From UMGS1958 sp045542415 (GTDB taxonomy: Bacteria; Bacillota; Clostridia; UBA1381), in assembly GCA_045542415.1 (NCBI GenBank), contig JAZQKZ010000002.1, positions 1 through 64,000 on the forward strand: DNA of 64,000 nucleotides, given 5' to 3'. Position numbers and translations under genes: made by a program. This document shows, one piece after another, positions 17,396 to 27,001 of the stretch. The notes under the pieces are model-generated. The model had not been told where the DNA came from and made no database searches. It saw nothing but the letters and a program-made list of their open reading frames with translations. How positions within the stretch are numbered: position 1 is the first letter of the stretch; each line of letters opens with the position of its first letter.

Positions 17396-18211
17396 TTATT
17401 TTACTGCAAATACTACTCTATTATTACCGCAATAATCCTTTATCATTTCTGCATTACCGAAAACCGCTTTTACAATCTGCGATACGCTTTCACCCTGATT
17501 ATAACCGATTTCATATGCCAATATTCCACCGTCATTCAATAGCTGAGGTGCAATTTCGGTAATTCTCCTATAGAACATCAGACCGTCCTCACCGCCGTCA
17601 AGTGCACTTATCGGCTCATAATCCTTTACGGTGGAATCAAGTCCGTTCACTACCTCTGTTTCAATATACGGTGGATTTGACACTACTATATCAAATTTTC
17701 CATCCGGAATTTCTTTTAAAATATCAAGTCTTACAGTTCTGACCTCAACACCGTTTTTTACGGCATTTCTCTCTGCCGTTTCAAGTGCGCCCTCGCTGAT
17801 ATCCGCAAGAGTCACCTCGGCACCTTTAATATATCTTGCAAGACTTATTCCGATGCAACCGCTGCCTGTGCCGATGTCAAGAATTTTCATGCCGTCTTTT
17901 GCTTTTTTAATCAAAAGCTCAACAAGCGTTTCCGTATCCTGACGCGGTATAAGCGTATGTGGATTTACTTCAAATTCCAAGCCCATAAATCCGGCAATGC
18001 CGGTTATGTATTGAAGCGGTTCACCCGTCAACCGACGTTCCAACAGTTTTTTTGCTACGGATACAATCTCATCACTTACCACTTGATTTCGCTTTAAAGT
18101 GATTTCCGTAATACTCATTTTTGATGCCGCTGCAAAAAGCTCTCTTGCTTCATAATTTGCATTTTCTCTCAACACCGATGCCATTTCATTTATCAGCTCA
18201 GAAATTACCAT
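17396..18211 (-). CDS. prmC: Release factor glutamine N5-methyltransferase
   Basis: A 271-residue SAM methyltransferase that modifies the GGQ glutamine of peptide release factors. It has an N-terminal helical domain, the linker LQYITGIAGFMGLEF, HTLIPRQDTETLVE, SAM motif ILDIGTGSGCIGISLA (~115) and catalytic VSNPPYIE (~180). Complete and typical. It overlaps the DUF1385 gene by 7 bp. The DUF1385-prmC pairing is a regular clostridial arrangement, often beside rpmE and prfA, which are not in this window. Confidence 0.95.
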   Translation of the reverse strand: MVISELINEMASVLRENANYEARELFAAASKMSITEITLKRNQVVSDEIVSVAKKLLERRLTGEPLQYITGIAGFMGLEFEVNPHTLIPRQDTETLVELLIKKAKDGMKILDIGTGSGCIGISLARYIKGAEVTLADISEGALETAERNAVKNGVEVRTVRLDILKEIPDGKFDIVVSNPPYIETEVVNGLDSTVKDYEPISALDGGEDGLMFYRRITEIAPQLLNDGGILAYEIGYNQGESVSQIVKAVFGNAEMIKDYCGNNRVVFAVK

Positions 18212-19197
18212 CTGTCATCCTCTTTATTTTCGGGAATACACGGCTTCATTGCCTCTATTGCAACTTCAATCTGGCTATCGTCCGGTTCTCTCGTTGTCAG
18301 TCTCTGAAGCCACAGTCCCGGCTTTGACAGCCAACCTACACACTTGCTCTTACTTCTTCCTGCAAGCTTTATCACCTCATACGATAATCCTGCAACTACC
18401 GGCATAAGTGCAAGTCTTGTTAAAAGCCTTAACAGTGTTCCCGAAATTGCACCGAAGCTGTCAAATCTCGGCAACAGTGAGAATACTATAATACTGATTA
18501 TCATTACAAAAAGCAGGAAGCTTGTTCCACATCTCGGATGGAATCGTGTATGCTTTTTAACGTTTTCTACTGTAAGCTCATCTCCTGCCTCATAGCATGC
18601 AATTGTTTTATGCTCAGCACCGTGATATTCAAACACACGCTTGATTTCTTTCATCTGTGATACAAGCGCCATATATCCCAAAAATATCAGCATACGGATT
18701 ATACCCTCGGCTACACTCGTAAAAGCATGTGCGGAAGTAACTGACTGTATTCCCGGAATTGCCTCTATAAGGCGAGTTATAAGCGCCGGCAAAAGCATAA
18801 ATATACCTATACTGAAGACTATCGATATTGCTATTGCAAAGTATATTACAATATCCTTGAGCTTGTCTCCAAGCTTTTCTTCAAGCCACTTATCAAACTT
18901 ACTTTCTTCTTCCTCTTCCTCACCCTCAAGATCAACAAATTCAGCACTGAACATCAACGCTTTCATGCCTATTATAAGACTGTCGATAAAGTTTATACAA
19001 CCTCTGAAAATCGGGAGCTTCCATATCTTTGCATGGCTCTTTGTCCCGTTTTCATCTATTTTCTTTTCAATTTCTCCGTCAGGCTTTCTTACTGCGACCG
19101 TTGTTTTATACGGTCCTCTCATCATTACACCCTCCATAACGGCCTGGCCGCCTATAGAGGTTAAATGTTCTTTCTTCTCCGGCATTCTATTCTCCAT
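18205..19197 (-). CDS. DUF1385 integral membrane protein
   Basis: A 330-residue membrane protein with a soluble start SIGGQAVMEGVMMRGP (family signature), an acidic EGEEEEEESKFDKW stretch, then four or five hydrophobic segments (~105-145, ~175-190, ~215-240, ~255-280) and AEHKTIACYEAGDELTVENVKKHTRFHPRCGTSFLLFV. Function is unknown; the family is conserved in Firmicutes next to prmC. Two starts are possible. The second Met (19185) has GGAG six bases upstream and may be the real one. Confidence 0.9.
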   Translation of the reverse strand: MENRMPEKKEHLTSIGGQAVMEGVMMRGPYKTTVAVRKPDGEIEKKIDENGTKSHAKIWKLPIFRGCINFIDSLIIGMKALMFSAEFVDLEGEEEEEESKFDKWLEEKLGDKLKDIVIYFAIAISIVFSIGIFMLLPALITRLIEAIPGIQSVTSAHAFTSVAEGIIRMLIFLGYMALVSQMKEIKRVFEYHGAEHKTIACYEAGDELTVENVKKHTRFHPRCGTSFLLFVMIISIIVFSLLPRFDSFGAISGTLLRLLTRLALMPVVAGLSYEVIKLAGRSKSKCVGWLSKPGLWLQRLTTREPDDSQIEVAIEAMKPCIPENKEDDRW

Positions 19198-19233
19198 TCC
19201 GTCGCTTTTGCGACCTGATTATATAAATTCTTA

Positions 19234-19845
19234 TCAACAAATACAGCAGTCACCCGGACAGAACAATGGCAAGCATATACACGGCAATGTATCACAGCAC
19301 TGCATACAGCAGCTGTCATCCGTTCCCGGTCTTGTATTTGTATAAGTTGTATTTCTCATATTGATACTGTCGAGCGTTGAGCGATACTCTGCATTATCCG
19401 GGTCCATGCTTATTGCAATATTTATATCACTTATCGCACTGTCATAATAGCCGCGACGCATATTGATAAGACCTCTCAGATAATACCACTCAGCAGTTTT
19501 CGGCAGAGAATTGAGCATATTCAACGCTGCATCATACTGCCCGAAATTCATCAGCATCCTTACCGTGCTGAATTCAGGACGCATATTTGAGTACGAGCCC
19601 CCATAGCCACTGTTACTGCCGCCATCATTCCTGTATGTGCCTGATGCAGTTGAATTACCCGTCATTCCCTTTGTTATCATATCATATGCTTTGTTGATTT
19701 CTTTCATTTTTTCCGCTGCAAGGTCTGCCAACGGATTATCCACATACTTATCAGGATGATATTTCCTCACAAGGGCACGGTATGCCTTTTTCACTGTTTC
19801 TTCATCTGCGTTGGGTTCTACACCCAATACCTCATATGGGTTCAT
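19234..19845 (-). CDS. DnaJ-domain protein with TPR and a cysteine-rich tail
   Basis: About 203 residues, start taken at MNPYEVLGV because AAAGGAA is correctly spaced from it. A J-domain occupies ~1-65 with the HPD motif in VRKYHPDKY. A Gly/Ser/Tyr-rich linker follows, then a helical TPR-like region (QYDAALNMLNSLPKTAEWYYLRGLINMRRGYYDSAISDINIAISMDPDNAEY). The last ~28 residues carry eleven cysteines (CCMQCC..PCICLPLFCPGDCCIC), which suggests metal binding or multiple lipidation. It overlaps the 3' end of the DUF5685 gene, so translation is coupled. It presumably recruits DnaK for a specific client; the client is unknown. Confidence 0.88.
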   Translation of the reverse strand: MNPYEVLGVEPNADEETVKKAYRALVRKYHPDKYVDNPLADLAAEKMKEINKAYDMITKGMTGNSTASGTYRNDGGSNSGYGGSYSNMRPEFSTVRMLMNFGQYDAALNMLNSLPKTAEWYYLRGLINMRRGYYDSAISDINIAISMDPDNAEYRSTLDSINMRNTTYTNTRPGTDDSCCMQCCDTLPCICLPLFCPGDCCIC

Positions 19846-20716
19846 TGTCATTTCCTTTCATATCGGGAGCTTCTCCCTCCAGAATCCTTGATTGCTTTGT
19901 TTTCAGACAATCATATATCATGCTTTCAAGTAATGATTTATTCTTCTGTATATTCAGCAGCTCAAACGCCGAGGCCACATTTTCCAGAGTAAATGTTAGT
20001 GTAAGCTTTTTATCACTCCTTACCCTTTTAACATACTCTGTATAATTATCACCGTCAAAACCTGCATTAAATGTATTAAACTTTTTATCCTTATAATCGG
20101 CTTCCATATCATTTACTGCATCTATGACATATATCCAACGTCCGATATTATACCCGAACCATGCAAGTATCCGTCTTGTGTCGGTATCAGTTATAAAATC
20201 AGGCGTGAACAGTGCCTCAAGAATTTTTGCAAAGCAGTCTGCACATTCATCAATATCAGAGCTGTTTGCTTTTTCAAGCTCACTCAATCGGGTCAGCTGT
20301 TCGTTAATAAAGTGACTGTTTTTATGCGTACGGCTTACTTTTTTCATTCCGCTATGGAACAACATCATCCCAAGCAGTGCTTTCAGGCTTTTTTCGTCTC
20401 TCCAGTCATCAAGCAATTTCAGATATTCAAGCATAACCCCCATATCTGCCGCATAATCAACTGCCGCATCATTAATTACACTTTCACGCTTTTTAAAAGG
20501 ATGTGCTATACACGGTTTATTTATTGTTTCAATTTTGTCCTTTTCTACCGATGAAAGCACTATCGCAAGAAAGGCTATATCATAGCTGAGACCAAATCTC
20601 GAAGCCTGTGAGCATCGCCGTCCGATTGCTCTGCATAATCCACAGTAATATTGTCTGAATACCGCATAATCTGATTCACTCAACAGATTTTTATATACAG
20701 TAACATATCCGAACAA
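19832..20716 (-). CDS. DUF5685 family protein
   Basis: A 294-residue, mostly helical protein starting MFGYVTVYKNLLSESDYAVFRQYYCGLCRAIG, with a CxxC plus a nearby Cys that suggests a metal or redox site. The start codon is TTG. The family is found in Firmicutes with unknown function, commonly beside a J-domain gene, as here. No membrane segment or signal peptide. It is the first gene of the minus-strand cluster running to 15088. Confidence 0.88.
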   Translation of the reverse strand: MFGYVTVYKNLLSESDYAVFRQYYCGLCRAIGRRCSQASRFGLSYDIAFLAIVLSSVEKDKIETINKPCIAHPFKKRESVINDAAVDYAADMGVMLEYLKLLDDWRDEKSLKALLGMMLFHSGMKKVSRTHKNSHFINEQLTRLSELEKANSSDIDECADCFAKILEALFTPDFITDTDTRRILAWFGYNIGRWIYVIDAVNDMEADYKDKKFNTFNAGFDGDNYTEYVKRVRSDKKLTLTFTLENVASAFELLNIQKNKSLLESMIYDCLKTKQSRILEGEAPDMKGNDNEPI

Positions 20717-20782
20717 AAATCACGCCTGCCTTTCTCTAAGGTGTAAAATACTCTTTATTTTTTAGCGTCTTAACTACAGATT

Positions 20783-20810
20783 AAGGGCTGAAACCGGGGT
20801 TTCAGCCCTT
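20783..20810. terminator. Hairpin downstream of the foldase gene
   Basis: AAGGGCTGAAACC / GGTTTCAGCCCTT forms a 13-bp perfect stem with a 2-base centre, beginning 6 bases after the foldase stop (minus strand). T-runs are short on both sides, so termination may be incomplete. Confidence 0.7.
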
Positions 20811-20815
20811 ATTAT

Positions 20816-21787
20816 TTATTCCGCTGCTCTCTTTGCATCCTCAGCCGCTGTATTTTTGAGGTTAGCAATAGCCTCGTCATCAGTAACAACCGCTATACCG
20901 TATTCATCAGCCTTTTCAAGAAGTGCCGCATCCTGCTTGCTCTCCTTTAATGCAGCGCTTACTGCTGATTTATTTGCCTCGTAAAGCTCGCTGAACTTCT
21001 CCGGTGTTTCATCAAGTGCAAGTCTTAAAATCACATGGTAGCCGTAATCAGTTTCGCACATCGCAATCTCGCCCGGCTTAAGGCTTCTTGTTGTGTCCTC
21101 AAACGGTGCAACCATTTCGTTTGCAGTGAATACATAGCCGTCCGGATTTGAGTCCATACCCGGATCCTCGTTATACTCTGCAACCAACGCATCAAAGTCC
21201 TCGCCGGCCTGTGCTCTTGCAAGAACATCATTAGCTGTTGCCAATGCAGCCTCCTTATCAAGCTCCTCACCCGTTGCCATGTTTTTTGTTGTAATAAGAA
21301 CATGCTTTGCACGGAGATAGTTATTTTTAAAGTACTCCTGCATTTCCTCGTCTGTTGCACCGTCAACCGTTATTGCCGAATTGATCTTGCTTGCATACAA
21401 TGATTCCTTTAAGAGTGTTGCAACAAACTCTTCATCTACTCCATATTCCTTCAGCGAAGCGTCAAACGCACTCTTTCCGCCAAATTGCTGACGTATGTTT
21501 CTGATACTTGCCTTTACGCTGTCTTCCTCTGCATCTGTAAGCTCAAGTCCCCATGCGAGTGCCACCTCTTCTGTAAGAACTGCGCTTTCAATCATTTCTA
21601 CCGCCTGCTCCTTTACGCTGTCAAAGCTTGAGCCTGAGTTTAAAAACTCATTTACGAAGAATACTACCTCATTATCTGTAATCGTTTCATCTCCTATTGT
21701 CATTACGGTTGTTGAGCTTTTTGCTCCACATCCGCCCATAAGCATTGTACATGCCGCTATTGCAGCTATTTTCTTGATGTTTTTCAT
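20816..21787 (-). CDS. PrsA-like peptidyl-prolyl isomerase lipoprotein
   Basis: About 323 residues from MKNIKKIAAI (AAAGGAAAG upstream). A lipoprotein signal with lipobox LMGGC places it on the outer face of the membrane. A SurA-N-like helical region precedes one PpiC/parvulin domain (~165-265: LRAKHVLIT...EDFDALVAEYNEDPG...GYVFTANEMVAPFEDT...YGYHVILRL). Such foldases help secreted proteins fold after Sec export, which fits a cell that exports very large surface proteins. The C-terminus is alanine-rich. Own promoter at 21828-21855. Confidence 0.92.
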   Translation of the reverse strand: MKNIKKIAAIAACTMLMGGCGAKSSTTVMTIGDETITDNEVVFFVNEFLNSGSSFDSVKEQAVEMIESAVLTEEVALAWGLELTDAEEDSVKASIRNIRQQFGGKSAFDASLKEYGVDEEFVATLLKESLYASKINSAITVDGATDEEMQEYFKNNYLRAKHVLITTKNMATGEELDKEAALATANDVLARAQAGEDFDALVAEYNEDPGMDSNPDGYVFTANEMVAPFEDTTRSLKPGEIAMCETDYGYHVILRLALDETPEKFSELYEANKSAVSAALKESKQDAALLEKADEYGIAVVTDDEAIANLKNTAAEDAKRAAE

Positions 21788-21827
21788 TTTTTTATCTTTC
21801 CTTTCAAGATTAATCACTACTTATTAT

Positions 21828-21855
21828 ATTATATCACTTTACTCGATTTTGTCAA
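21828..21855 (-). promoter_or_regulatory. Promoter of the foldase gene
   Basis: Minus strand: TTGACA (21850-21855), 16-bp spacer, TATAAT (21828-21833), in the 110-bp gap after mfd. Confidence 0.8.
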
Positions 21856-21898
21856 GTAATACAAGCCTTTTACTTAAAAATTAACAACTTGTCAATAT

Positions 21899-24800
21899 TT
21901 AAGCTTGGGTATTATTTATATACCCGTCAATAAAACTAAGCAGATCATGAGTGAATTTTAGAATATCCTTGTCATGGTCTGTAATTTTAATGCTTATAGC
22001 CGGCTCCTCACCCGATATAAGCTTTATACGCTTCGGATATTGCTTATCAAGTTCAAATATTAACGATGCACTTACCGACTCCGGTATAAGCTTCAGTAAC
22101 AGCATTGCACCCGTTTGCTTTATCTCAAACACACCACAACGCCTTGCATTTATCTTCAGTGCCGCCACATCAATTATGCTCTGCACCGCTCCGGGATAAT
22201 CACCATAACGGTCAACCAGTTCATCCTCTATCTGAAGCTTATCCTCTTCACATTCTATCGCCGCAATCTTTTTGTATATATCAATTCTCTGATTATGATT
22301 TGATATATAGCTTTCGGGAATATATGCACTTACATTCAGATCTATTGATACATTCATTGATTCCTTAGTATTTTCACCGCTGATTTCACCAATACTCTCC
22401 TGAAGTATCTTGCAGTACATATCATAGCCGACCGCCTCCATATGTCCATGCTGCTGTGCGCCCAGAATATTTCCTGCACCTCTTATTTCAAGATCACGCA
22501 TCGCAATTTTAAAGCCCGAACCAAATTCGGTAAACTCTCTTATTGCACGCAGTCTTTTCTGTGCAACCTCCGTCAGCTCTTTGTGCGGATGATAAGTAAG
22601 ATATGCATATGCCGCCCTGTTCGAACGTCCTACTCTACCTCTTAACTGGTACAGCTGTGCCAGACCCATCTTGTCGGCGTTTTCGATTATCATTGTATTT
22701 GCATTCGGAATATCAAGTCCTGTTTCTATAATCGTAGTGCAGACAAGAATGTCTATTCTGCCCTCAATCATATCAAGCATAATCTCTTCAAGCTCATCCT
22801 CATGCATCTGACCGTGTGCAACCACGATATTTTTTTCCGGAAAACAGTTCTTTAGCCACTGTGCCTTTGAATAGATATCCTTTACCCTGTTATACAGATA
22901 AAATACCTGACCGCCTCTTGAAAGCTCATTCCTGATACCGTCCAGAATCACCGAGGGATTAAATTCCATAACATATGTCTGCACCGGATATCTGTTTGAC
23001 GGTGGCTCTGTCAGCACGCTCATATCTCTTATACTTGTCATTGCCATATGAAGTGTCCTCGGAATAGGCGTTGCAGTCATTGTCAGGACATCTACATTGG
23101 TTTTCATTTCCTTTATACGTTCCTTGTGACCTACTCCGAATCTCTGTTCCTCATCAACTACAAGCAATCCAAGATCCTTGAACACAATATCCTTTGAAAG
23201 AAGCCTGTGAGTTCCTATTACGATATCAATTTCTCCTGTTTTGAGCTTCTTTATAATCTGTCTTTGTGCCGCTGCACTTCTGAATCGTGAAATCATTTCC
23301 ACCTTTATCGGAAAGCCTTTCATTCGACTCAAAAATGTTTCATAGTGCTGCATGGCAAGTACTGTTGTAGGACACAGGTATGCCACCTGCTTTGAATCGT
23401 TTACCGCCTTAAATGCAGCTCTCAGGGCTATTTCTGTTTTTCCGAACCCGACATCACCGCAAAGAAGTCTGTCCATAGGCTTTTTCTTCTCCATATCAGC
23501 CTTGACCTCTTCAATAGAACGCAGTTGGTCGCTTGTTTCCTGGAACGGAAACGTATCTTCAAATTCACGCTGCCACACAGTATCCGCAGCAAATGCATAC
23601 CCCTCAGCACTTGCACGCTTTGCATACAGCTCTATAAGCTCCTGTGCCAGCTCCTCTGTTACCTTTTTTACTCTTGCTTTTGTTCTGTTCCACTCCTGTG
23701 TGCCAAGCTTGTTGAGCCTGATTTTTTTCTCAGGATCACCGTTATACTTATACAACAGGTCAAGCTGATCCACCGGAATATAGAGGACATCCGTACCGTG
23801 ATATTGAATTTTAAGATAGTCTTTGACAGTACGGTTTATAACCATTTTTTCCGTACCCATATACTGACCTATTCCGTGTGATACATGAACTACATAGTCG
23901 CCCGGATTGATATCATTATATGACTTAATACGATTTGCGTTGTTGCTTTCTCTCCTGCTCCTGCTCTTTTTTACCTCAAAGATTTCTCTGTCACTTACAA
24001 CTACCAGCTTTCGGTCAGGATATTCGTAGCCTTTTTTTATGTTGCCACGCATTATTATGACTTCGCCCTCTTGAAAATCCTCGCCGTCATAGCTTACTCT
24101 TGCACTCAAGCCCCTCTCATTCAGCACTCCTGCCAGATTTTCACCTCTGCCTCTCGCTGACACAAGAATTATTACAGTGTATTTCTCTTTCTTCCATTTC
24201 TTTACATCCTCGTAAAGATATTCTATTTTCCCGTGAAATGAAACCGTACTTCTTGTATTGAAATCAATACGCATATTACACTCAAACTTGTTTTTCGTAT
24301 GACTGAGCGGTTCAAGTAAAATTGTACGTTTTAAGCACAGCTCCTTTATCAAAAAAGAACTGTCACAGTAAAAGCGTTTTTCTGTTTTGCCAATAACACC
24401 CTTTAATTTAAGATGTGCTATCAGTTCATTTTTTTCCCATTCAAATGTATCCGTTCTTTCACCTATACGTTTCGGATCAGATATAAATATAAGGTCATTT
24501 TTGTCAAAATACTCTGCTATCGTAGGAACATAACCGTATATCAGCGATACATATTTATCCATTGACGGAAATCTTACACGCTCCTTAAAGCTTTCGATAT
24601 CAGCCGACATATTTGAAATATATTCTTCATCCGGATTTGCAAGCATTTCTTCTGCACGAATTCGGTTCCTTAATTCGGTTATAATTTCATTCCTCTTTTT
24701 TATATCGCAAAGCATCTCTGTCACAGGTACGACAGTTGCCCGTTTCTTCTTTTCAAAGGAGCATTGCGAATATACATCAAATTCTCGGATTGAGTCGGTT

Positions 24801-25381
24801 TCGTTATCAAAGAACTCTATTCTTACCGGGTTCGGATAATTTGGAGTAAATATATCAAGTATTCCTCCTCTTATCGCAAACTGTCCCACTCCCTCAACAA
24901 TATCTTCTCGGGTATAACCGATATTGACAAGCATCTCACTCAACTCTTCAAGCTCAAAAATCTTTGAAATCTCAAACTCAATACAGCTTTCCGAAAACAT
25001 ATCCCTTGGAATTGTATATTGCATAAGCGCGTCAATACTCGCAATCACAATTGTATTTCCTTCCATAAGGCGTGATATAGCATAAAGACGCTCGTTTTCA
25101 GTCTGATGACCTGCATTTTCAATGTTGTAGTAAATATATTCCTTAGACGGAAACACAACTGCATTATCGCAGTAAAGACGAAGCTCGTCACACAGGGAGC
25201 GTGCTTCCATATCCGTATAGGTCACCACCAGTGACGAACACTCACTGTTTTCCGATAATGCGTATATAAGATGCGGCTGTGCCGATTCTGTCACTCCCGA
25301 TACTGAAATCGGAGTACGGTTAAAGCTTTGCAGTATTTTTTTGTACGGTAAGTAATCTTTTAGTATGTTACTGAAATTCAT
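21899..25381 (-). CDS. mfd: Transcription-repair coupling factor
   Basis: About 1,160 residues; the start MNFSNILKDYL follows AAAGGGG. It removes RNA polymerase stalled at lesions and recruits UvrA. Domains in order: UvrB-like region (~1-450, with QFAIRGGILDIFTP), RNA-polymerase-interaction domain (PGDYVVHVSHGIGQYMG, ~500), RecG-like translocase with Walker A LLCGDVGFGKTE (~642), DEEQRFGVGHKE, TRG motif region, GRVGRSNR (~890), and the C-terminal UvrA-masking domain. All expected elements are present, so it looks intact. It lies between pth and the foldase gene, and pth-mfd is a common clostridial neighbourhood. Confidence 0.97.
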   Translation of the reverse strand: MNFSNILKDYLPYKKILQSFNRTPISVSGVTESAQPHLIYALSENSECSSLVVTYTDMEARSLCDELRLYCDNAVVFPSKEYIYYNIENAGHQTENERLYAISRLMEGNTIVIASIDALMQYTIPRDMFSESCIEFEISKIFELEELSEMLVNIGYTREDIVEGVGQFAIRGGILDIFTPNYPNPVRIEFFDNETDSIREFDVYSQCSFEKKKRATVVPVTEMLCDIKKRNEIITELRNRIRAEEMLANPDEEYISNMSADIESFKERVRFPSMDKYVSLIYGYVPTIAEYFDKNDLIFISDPKRIGERTDTFEWEKNELIAHLKLKGVIGKTEKRFYCDSSFLIKELCLKRTILLEPLSHTKNKFECNMRIDFNTRSTVSFHGKIEYLYEDVKKWKKEKYTVIILVSARGRGENLAGVLNERGLSARVSYDGEDFQEGEVIIMRGNIKKGYEYPDRKLVVVSDREIFEVKKSRSRRESNNANRIKSYNDINPGDYVVHVSHGIGQYMGTEKMVINRTVKDYLKIQYHGTDVLYIPVDQLDLLYKYNGDPEKKIRLNKLGTQEWNRTKARVKKVTEELAQELIELYAKRASAEGYAFAADTVWQREFEDTFPFQETSDQLRSIEEVKADMEKKKPMDRLLCGDVGFGKTEIALRAAFKAVNDSKQVAYLCPTTVLAMQHYETFLSRMKGFPIKVEMISRFRSAAAQRQIIKKLKTGEIDIVIGTHRLLSKDIVFKDLGLLVVDEEQRFGVGHKERIKEMKTNVDVLTMTATPIPRTLHMAMTSIRDMSVLTEPPSNRYPVQTYVMEFNPSVILDGIRNELSRGGQVFYLYNRVKDIYSKAQWLKNCFPEKNIVVAHGQMHEDELEEIMLDMIEGRIDILVCTTIIETGLDIPNANTMIIENADKMGLAQLYQLRGRVGRSNRAAYAYLTYHPHKELTEVAQKRLRAIREFTEFGSGFKIAMRDLEIRGAGNILGAQQHGHMEAVGYDMYCKILQESIGEISGENTKESMNVSIDLNVSAYIPESYISNHNQRIDIYKKIAAIECEEDKLQIEDELVDRYGDYPGAVQSIIDVAALKINARRCGVFEIKQTGAMLLLKLIPESVSASLIFELDKQYPKRIKLISGEEPAISIKITDHDKDILKFTHDLLSFIDGYINNTQA

Positions 25382-25420
25382 TTCTGTACCCCTTTCCATT
25401 GCATATTCCAGACAGGACGA

Positions 25421-25450
25421 AAAGGAAGCAATCGTCTTGCTTCCTCTTTT
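25421..25450 (-). terminator. Terminator of pth
   Basis: On the minus strand, GGAAGCAA / TTGCTTCC (8-bp stem, 5-base loop) is followed by TTTTCG, 9 bases past the pth stop. Confidence 0.85.
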
Positions 25451-25458
25451 TACTTATT

Positions 25459-26019
25459 TTATTGAGCAGCATTAAATTTATTCATAGCAGATGAAACCCC
25501 ATTTTTGATTATCTCTTCAATTGCTCCGTCTGCACGTTTTATTGCATCCTCCATAACCGGAATCTCTTCCTTTTGGAACTTACCCAAAACATGGTTTACC
25601 ATATCATGCTTAGGTGCGCCTACGCCCATTTTGACTCTTGGAAATGCATCACTGTTCAAATGATAAATTATTGATTTGAGTCCGTTATGTCCTCCGGCGC
25701 TCCCCTTGCCTCTTACTCTTATTCTTCCGCAGTCAAGCGATACATCATCACTTATTACCATAAGGTTTTCCGGTGCTATCTTATAGAAATTAACAAAGTC
25801 AATAATACTCTCGCCGCTGTTATTCATATAAGTCTGCGGCTTTATCAGAAGTACCTTTTCTGTACCTATCCGACATTCGCCGTACAAAGCCTTATACTTA
25901 AGCTTATTTACCTTAACATTATATTTATCTGCAATATAATCAATTGTGTGAAATCCGATATTATGACGTGTCATGTCATATTCCTTGCCCGGATTTCCTA
26001 AGCCTACGATTAAATACAT
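25459..26019 (-). CDS. pth: Peptidyl-tRNA hydrolase
   Basis: A 186-residue enzyme that recycles peptidyl-tRNAs. I take the start MYLIVGLGNPGKEYDMTRHNIGF with GAGGAAGAGG just upstream, instead of a longer reading whose first 58 residues look non-coding. Catalytic His is in TRHNIGF and Asp in VISDDVSLDCG; KPQTYMNNSG and GSAGGHNGLKSI are also standard. It lies next to mfd, in the typical clostridial arrangement. Confidence 0.95.
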   Translation of the reverse strand: MYLIVGLGNPGKEYDMTRHNIGFHTIDYIADKYNVKVNKLKYKALYGECRIGTEKVLLIKPQTYMNNSGESIIDFVNFYKIAPENLMVISDDVSLDCGRIRVRGKGSAGGHNGLKSIIYHLNSDAFPRVKMGVGAPKHDMVNHVLGKFQKEEIPVMEDAIKRADGAIEEIIKNGVSSAMNKFNAAQ

Positions 26020-26218
26020 TATGTTTTCCTCTTCCTCAGATTTCCTCTGATTTCCTTTATTTTTCTTCGTTTTTTGAGAGTATATCCCTATCCGGGACAT
26101 ACTCTCAAATATAAATTTTCTGAATTTTGATTCACTCATAATTCTATAAATCCTCATTGCAAAAAGATTAGCTGACACACATTTGACATACATTTAGATT
26201 TCCTGAAAAACCGTTCAC

Positions 26219-26812
26219 TTATTGATCCAGATGCAGCGTAAATTTCTCTATTGTATCATCAATATCAACAACTGCTTCAGCATATATATCCAACGTCACC
26301 TTGATACTTTCATGACCCATAATACGCTGAACAGATTTTATCGGAACATTGGCATATATCAGCTCTGTGGCAAAGTTATGTCTGAAGTAGTGCGGCGAAA
26401 CATCTGTTATCATCTCCAACGGCATATATGCATTGATTTTTTTCAGAATTTTCCGCCATCTGTACTGAAATCCCGAACTATCGAAAAAAGTTCCATTCCT
26501 GGTCAAAAACAAATAACCGTCCGGAAAATGATTGACTTCAATATATTTTCTTAGCATTTCTGCCAGCCCAGGAAGCAGAGGAATCCGACGTATTCCGGCT
26601 TCCGTTTTAGGTGTCGGCTTTTCAAATACTTTGCCGTTCTCATCCTTGGATAACGTTCGTTGAACATATACATATTGTTCATCAAAATGAATATCTGACA
26701 CTTTTAGTACCAGTACTTCTCCTCTTCTCATACCTGTATATCGCAACAAACCTACCAGAGCCTGTTCAAATAAGTCAAAATTCGAAAAAGCCCTATTAAC
26801 CGCATATTGAAC
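26219..26812 (-). pseudogene. 5'-truncated tyrosine recombinase (phage/ICE integrase remnant)
   Basis: The frame runs from just after a TAA at 26813 and has no credible start. It encodes only the catalytic half of a tyrosine recombinase: Arg in YTGMRRGEVLVL, the beta-hairpin Lys region (PKTEAGIRRIPL), HxxR in SPHYFRHNFATEL, His in GHESIKVTL, and Tyr in DIYAEA. All catalytic residues are kept, but the SAM-like core-binding domain (~170 residues) is gone. A perfect consensus promoter sits directly upstream, so a 5' deletion appears to have joined a promoter to the gene's middle. It marks a former mobile element between pth and the carbohydrate locus. Its sequence resembles Tn916/phage-type integrases. 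Confidence 0.8.
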
Positions 26813-26819
26813 TTACAAT

Positions 26820-26848
26820 ATTATATCACTAATCATTAATTCTGTCAA
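26820..26848 (-). promoter_or_regulatory. Perfect consensus sigma-A promoter
   Basis: Minus strand: TTGACA (26843-26848), 17-bp spacer, TATAAT (26820-26825). Transcription would start at ~26812, exactly where the truncated integrase frame begins. No ribosome site with a good start follows. Confidence 0.85.
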
Positions 26849-26948
26849 TTTATTTGTGGCAATTAATCTCACGCCACTTGAGAAACTTTGGTACGCAGTA
26901 AGTTATTTACATAAGAGCCTTTTTTACCCCAACTATTGACAAAGAGCC

Positions 26949-26987
26949 AAAAAAATGCGCCTACTCCTTTAATCGGAACAGGCATAT
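26949..26987 (-). terminator. Terminator downstream of the decayed gene
   Basis: On the minus strand, an imperfect stem ATGCCT..CC / GG..AGGCGCAT is followed by seven T. It lies 15 bp past the stop of the 27002-27256 remnant. Confidence 0.65.
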
Positions 26988-27001
26988 TATTTTTTCAAAT
27001 T

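Noticed and set aside
20783..20810. Hairpin as an insertion-sequence end
   Set aside because: It stands alone directly after a gene stop, with no transposase or second copy nearby; a terminator is simpler.
23352..23768. 138-codon plus-strand frame opposite mfd
   Set aside because: It runs antisense across the conserved Mfd motor domain, with no start signals.
26020..26193. N-terminal extension of Pth (58 residues)
   Set aside because: Composition is non-coding, no homologous extension exists in the family, and GAGGAAGAGG lies right before the standard MYLIVGLGNPG start.
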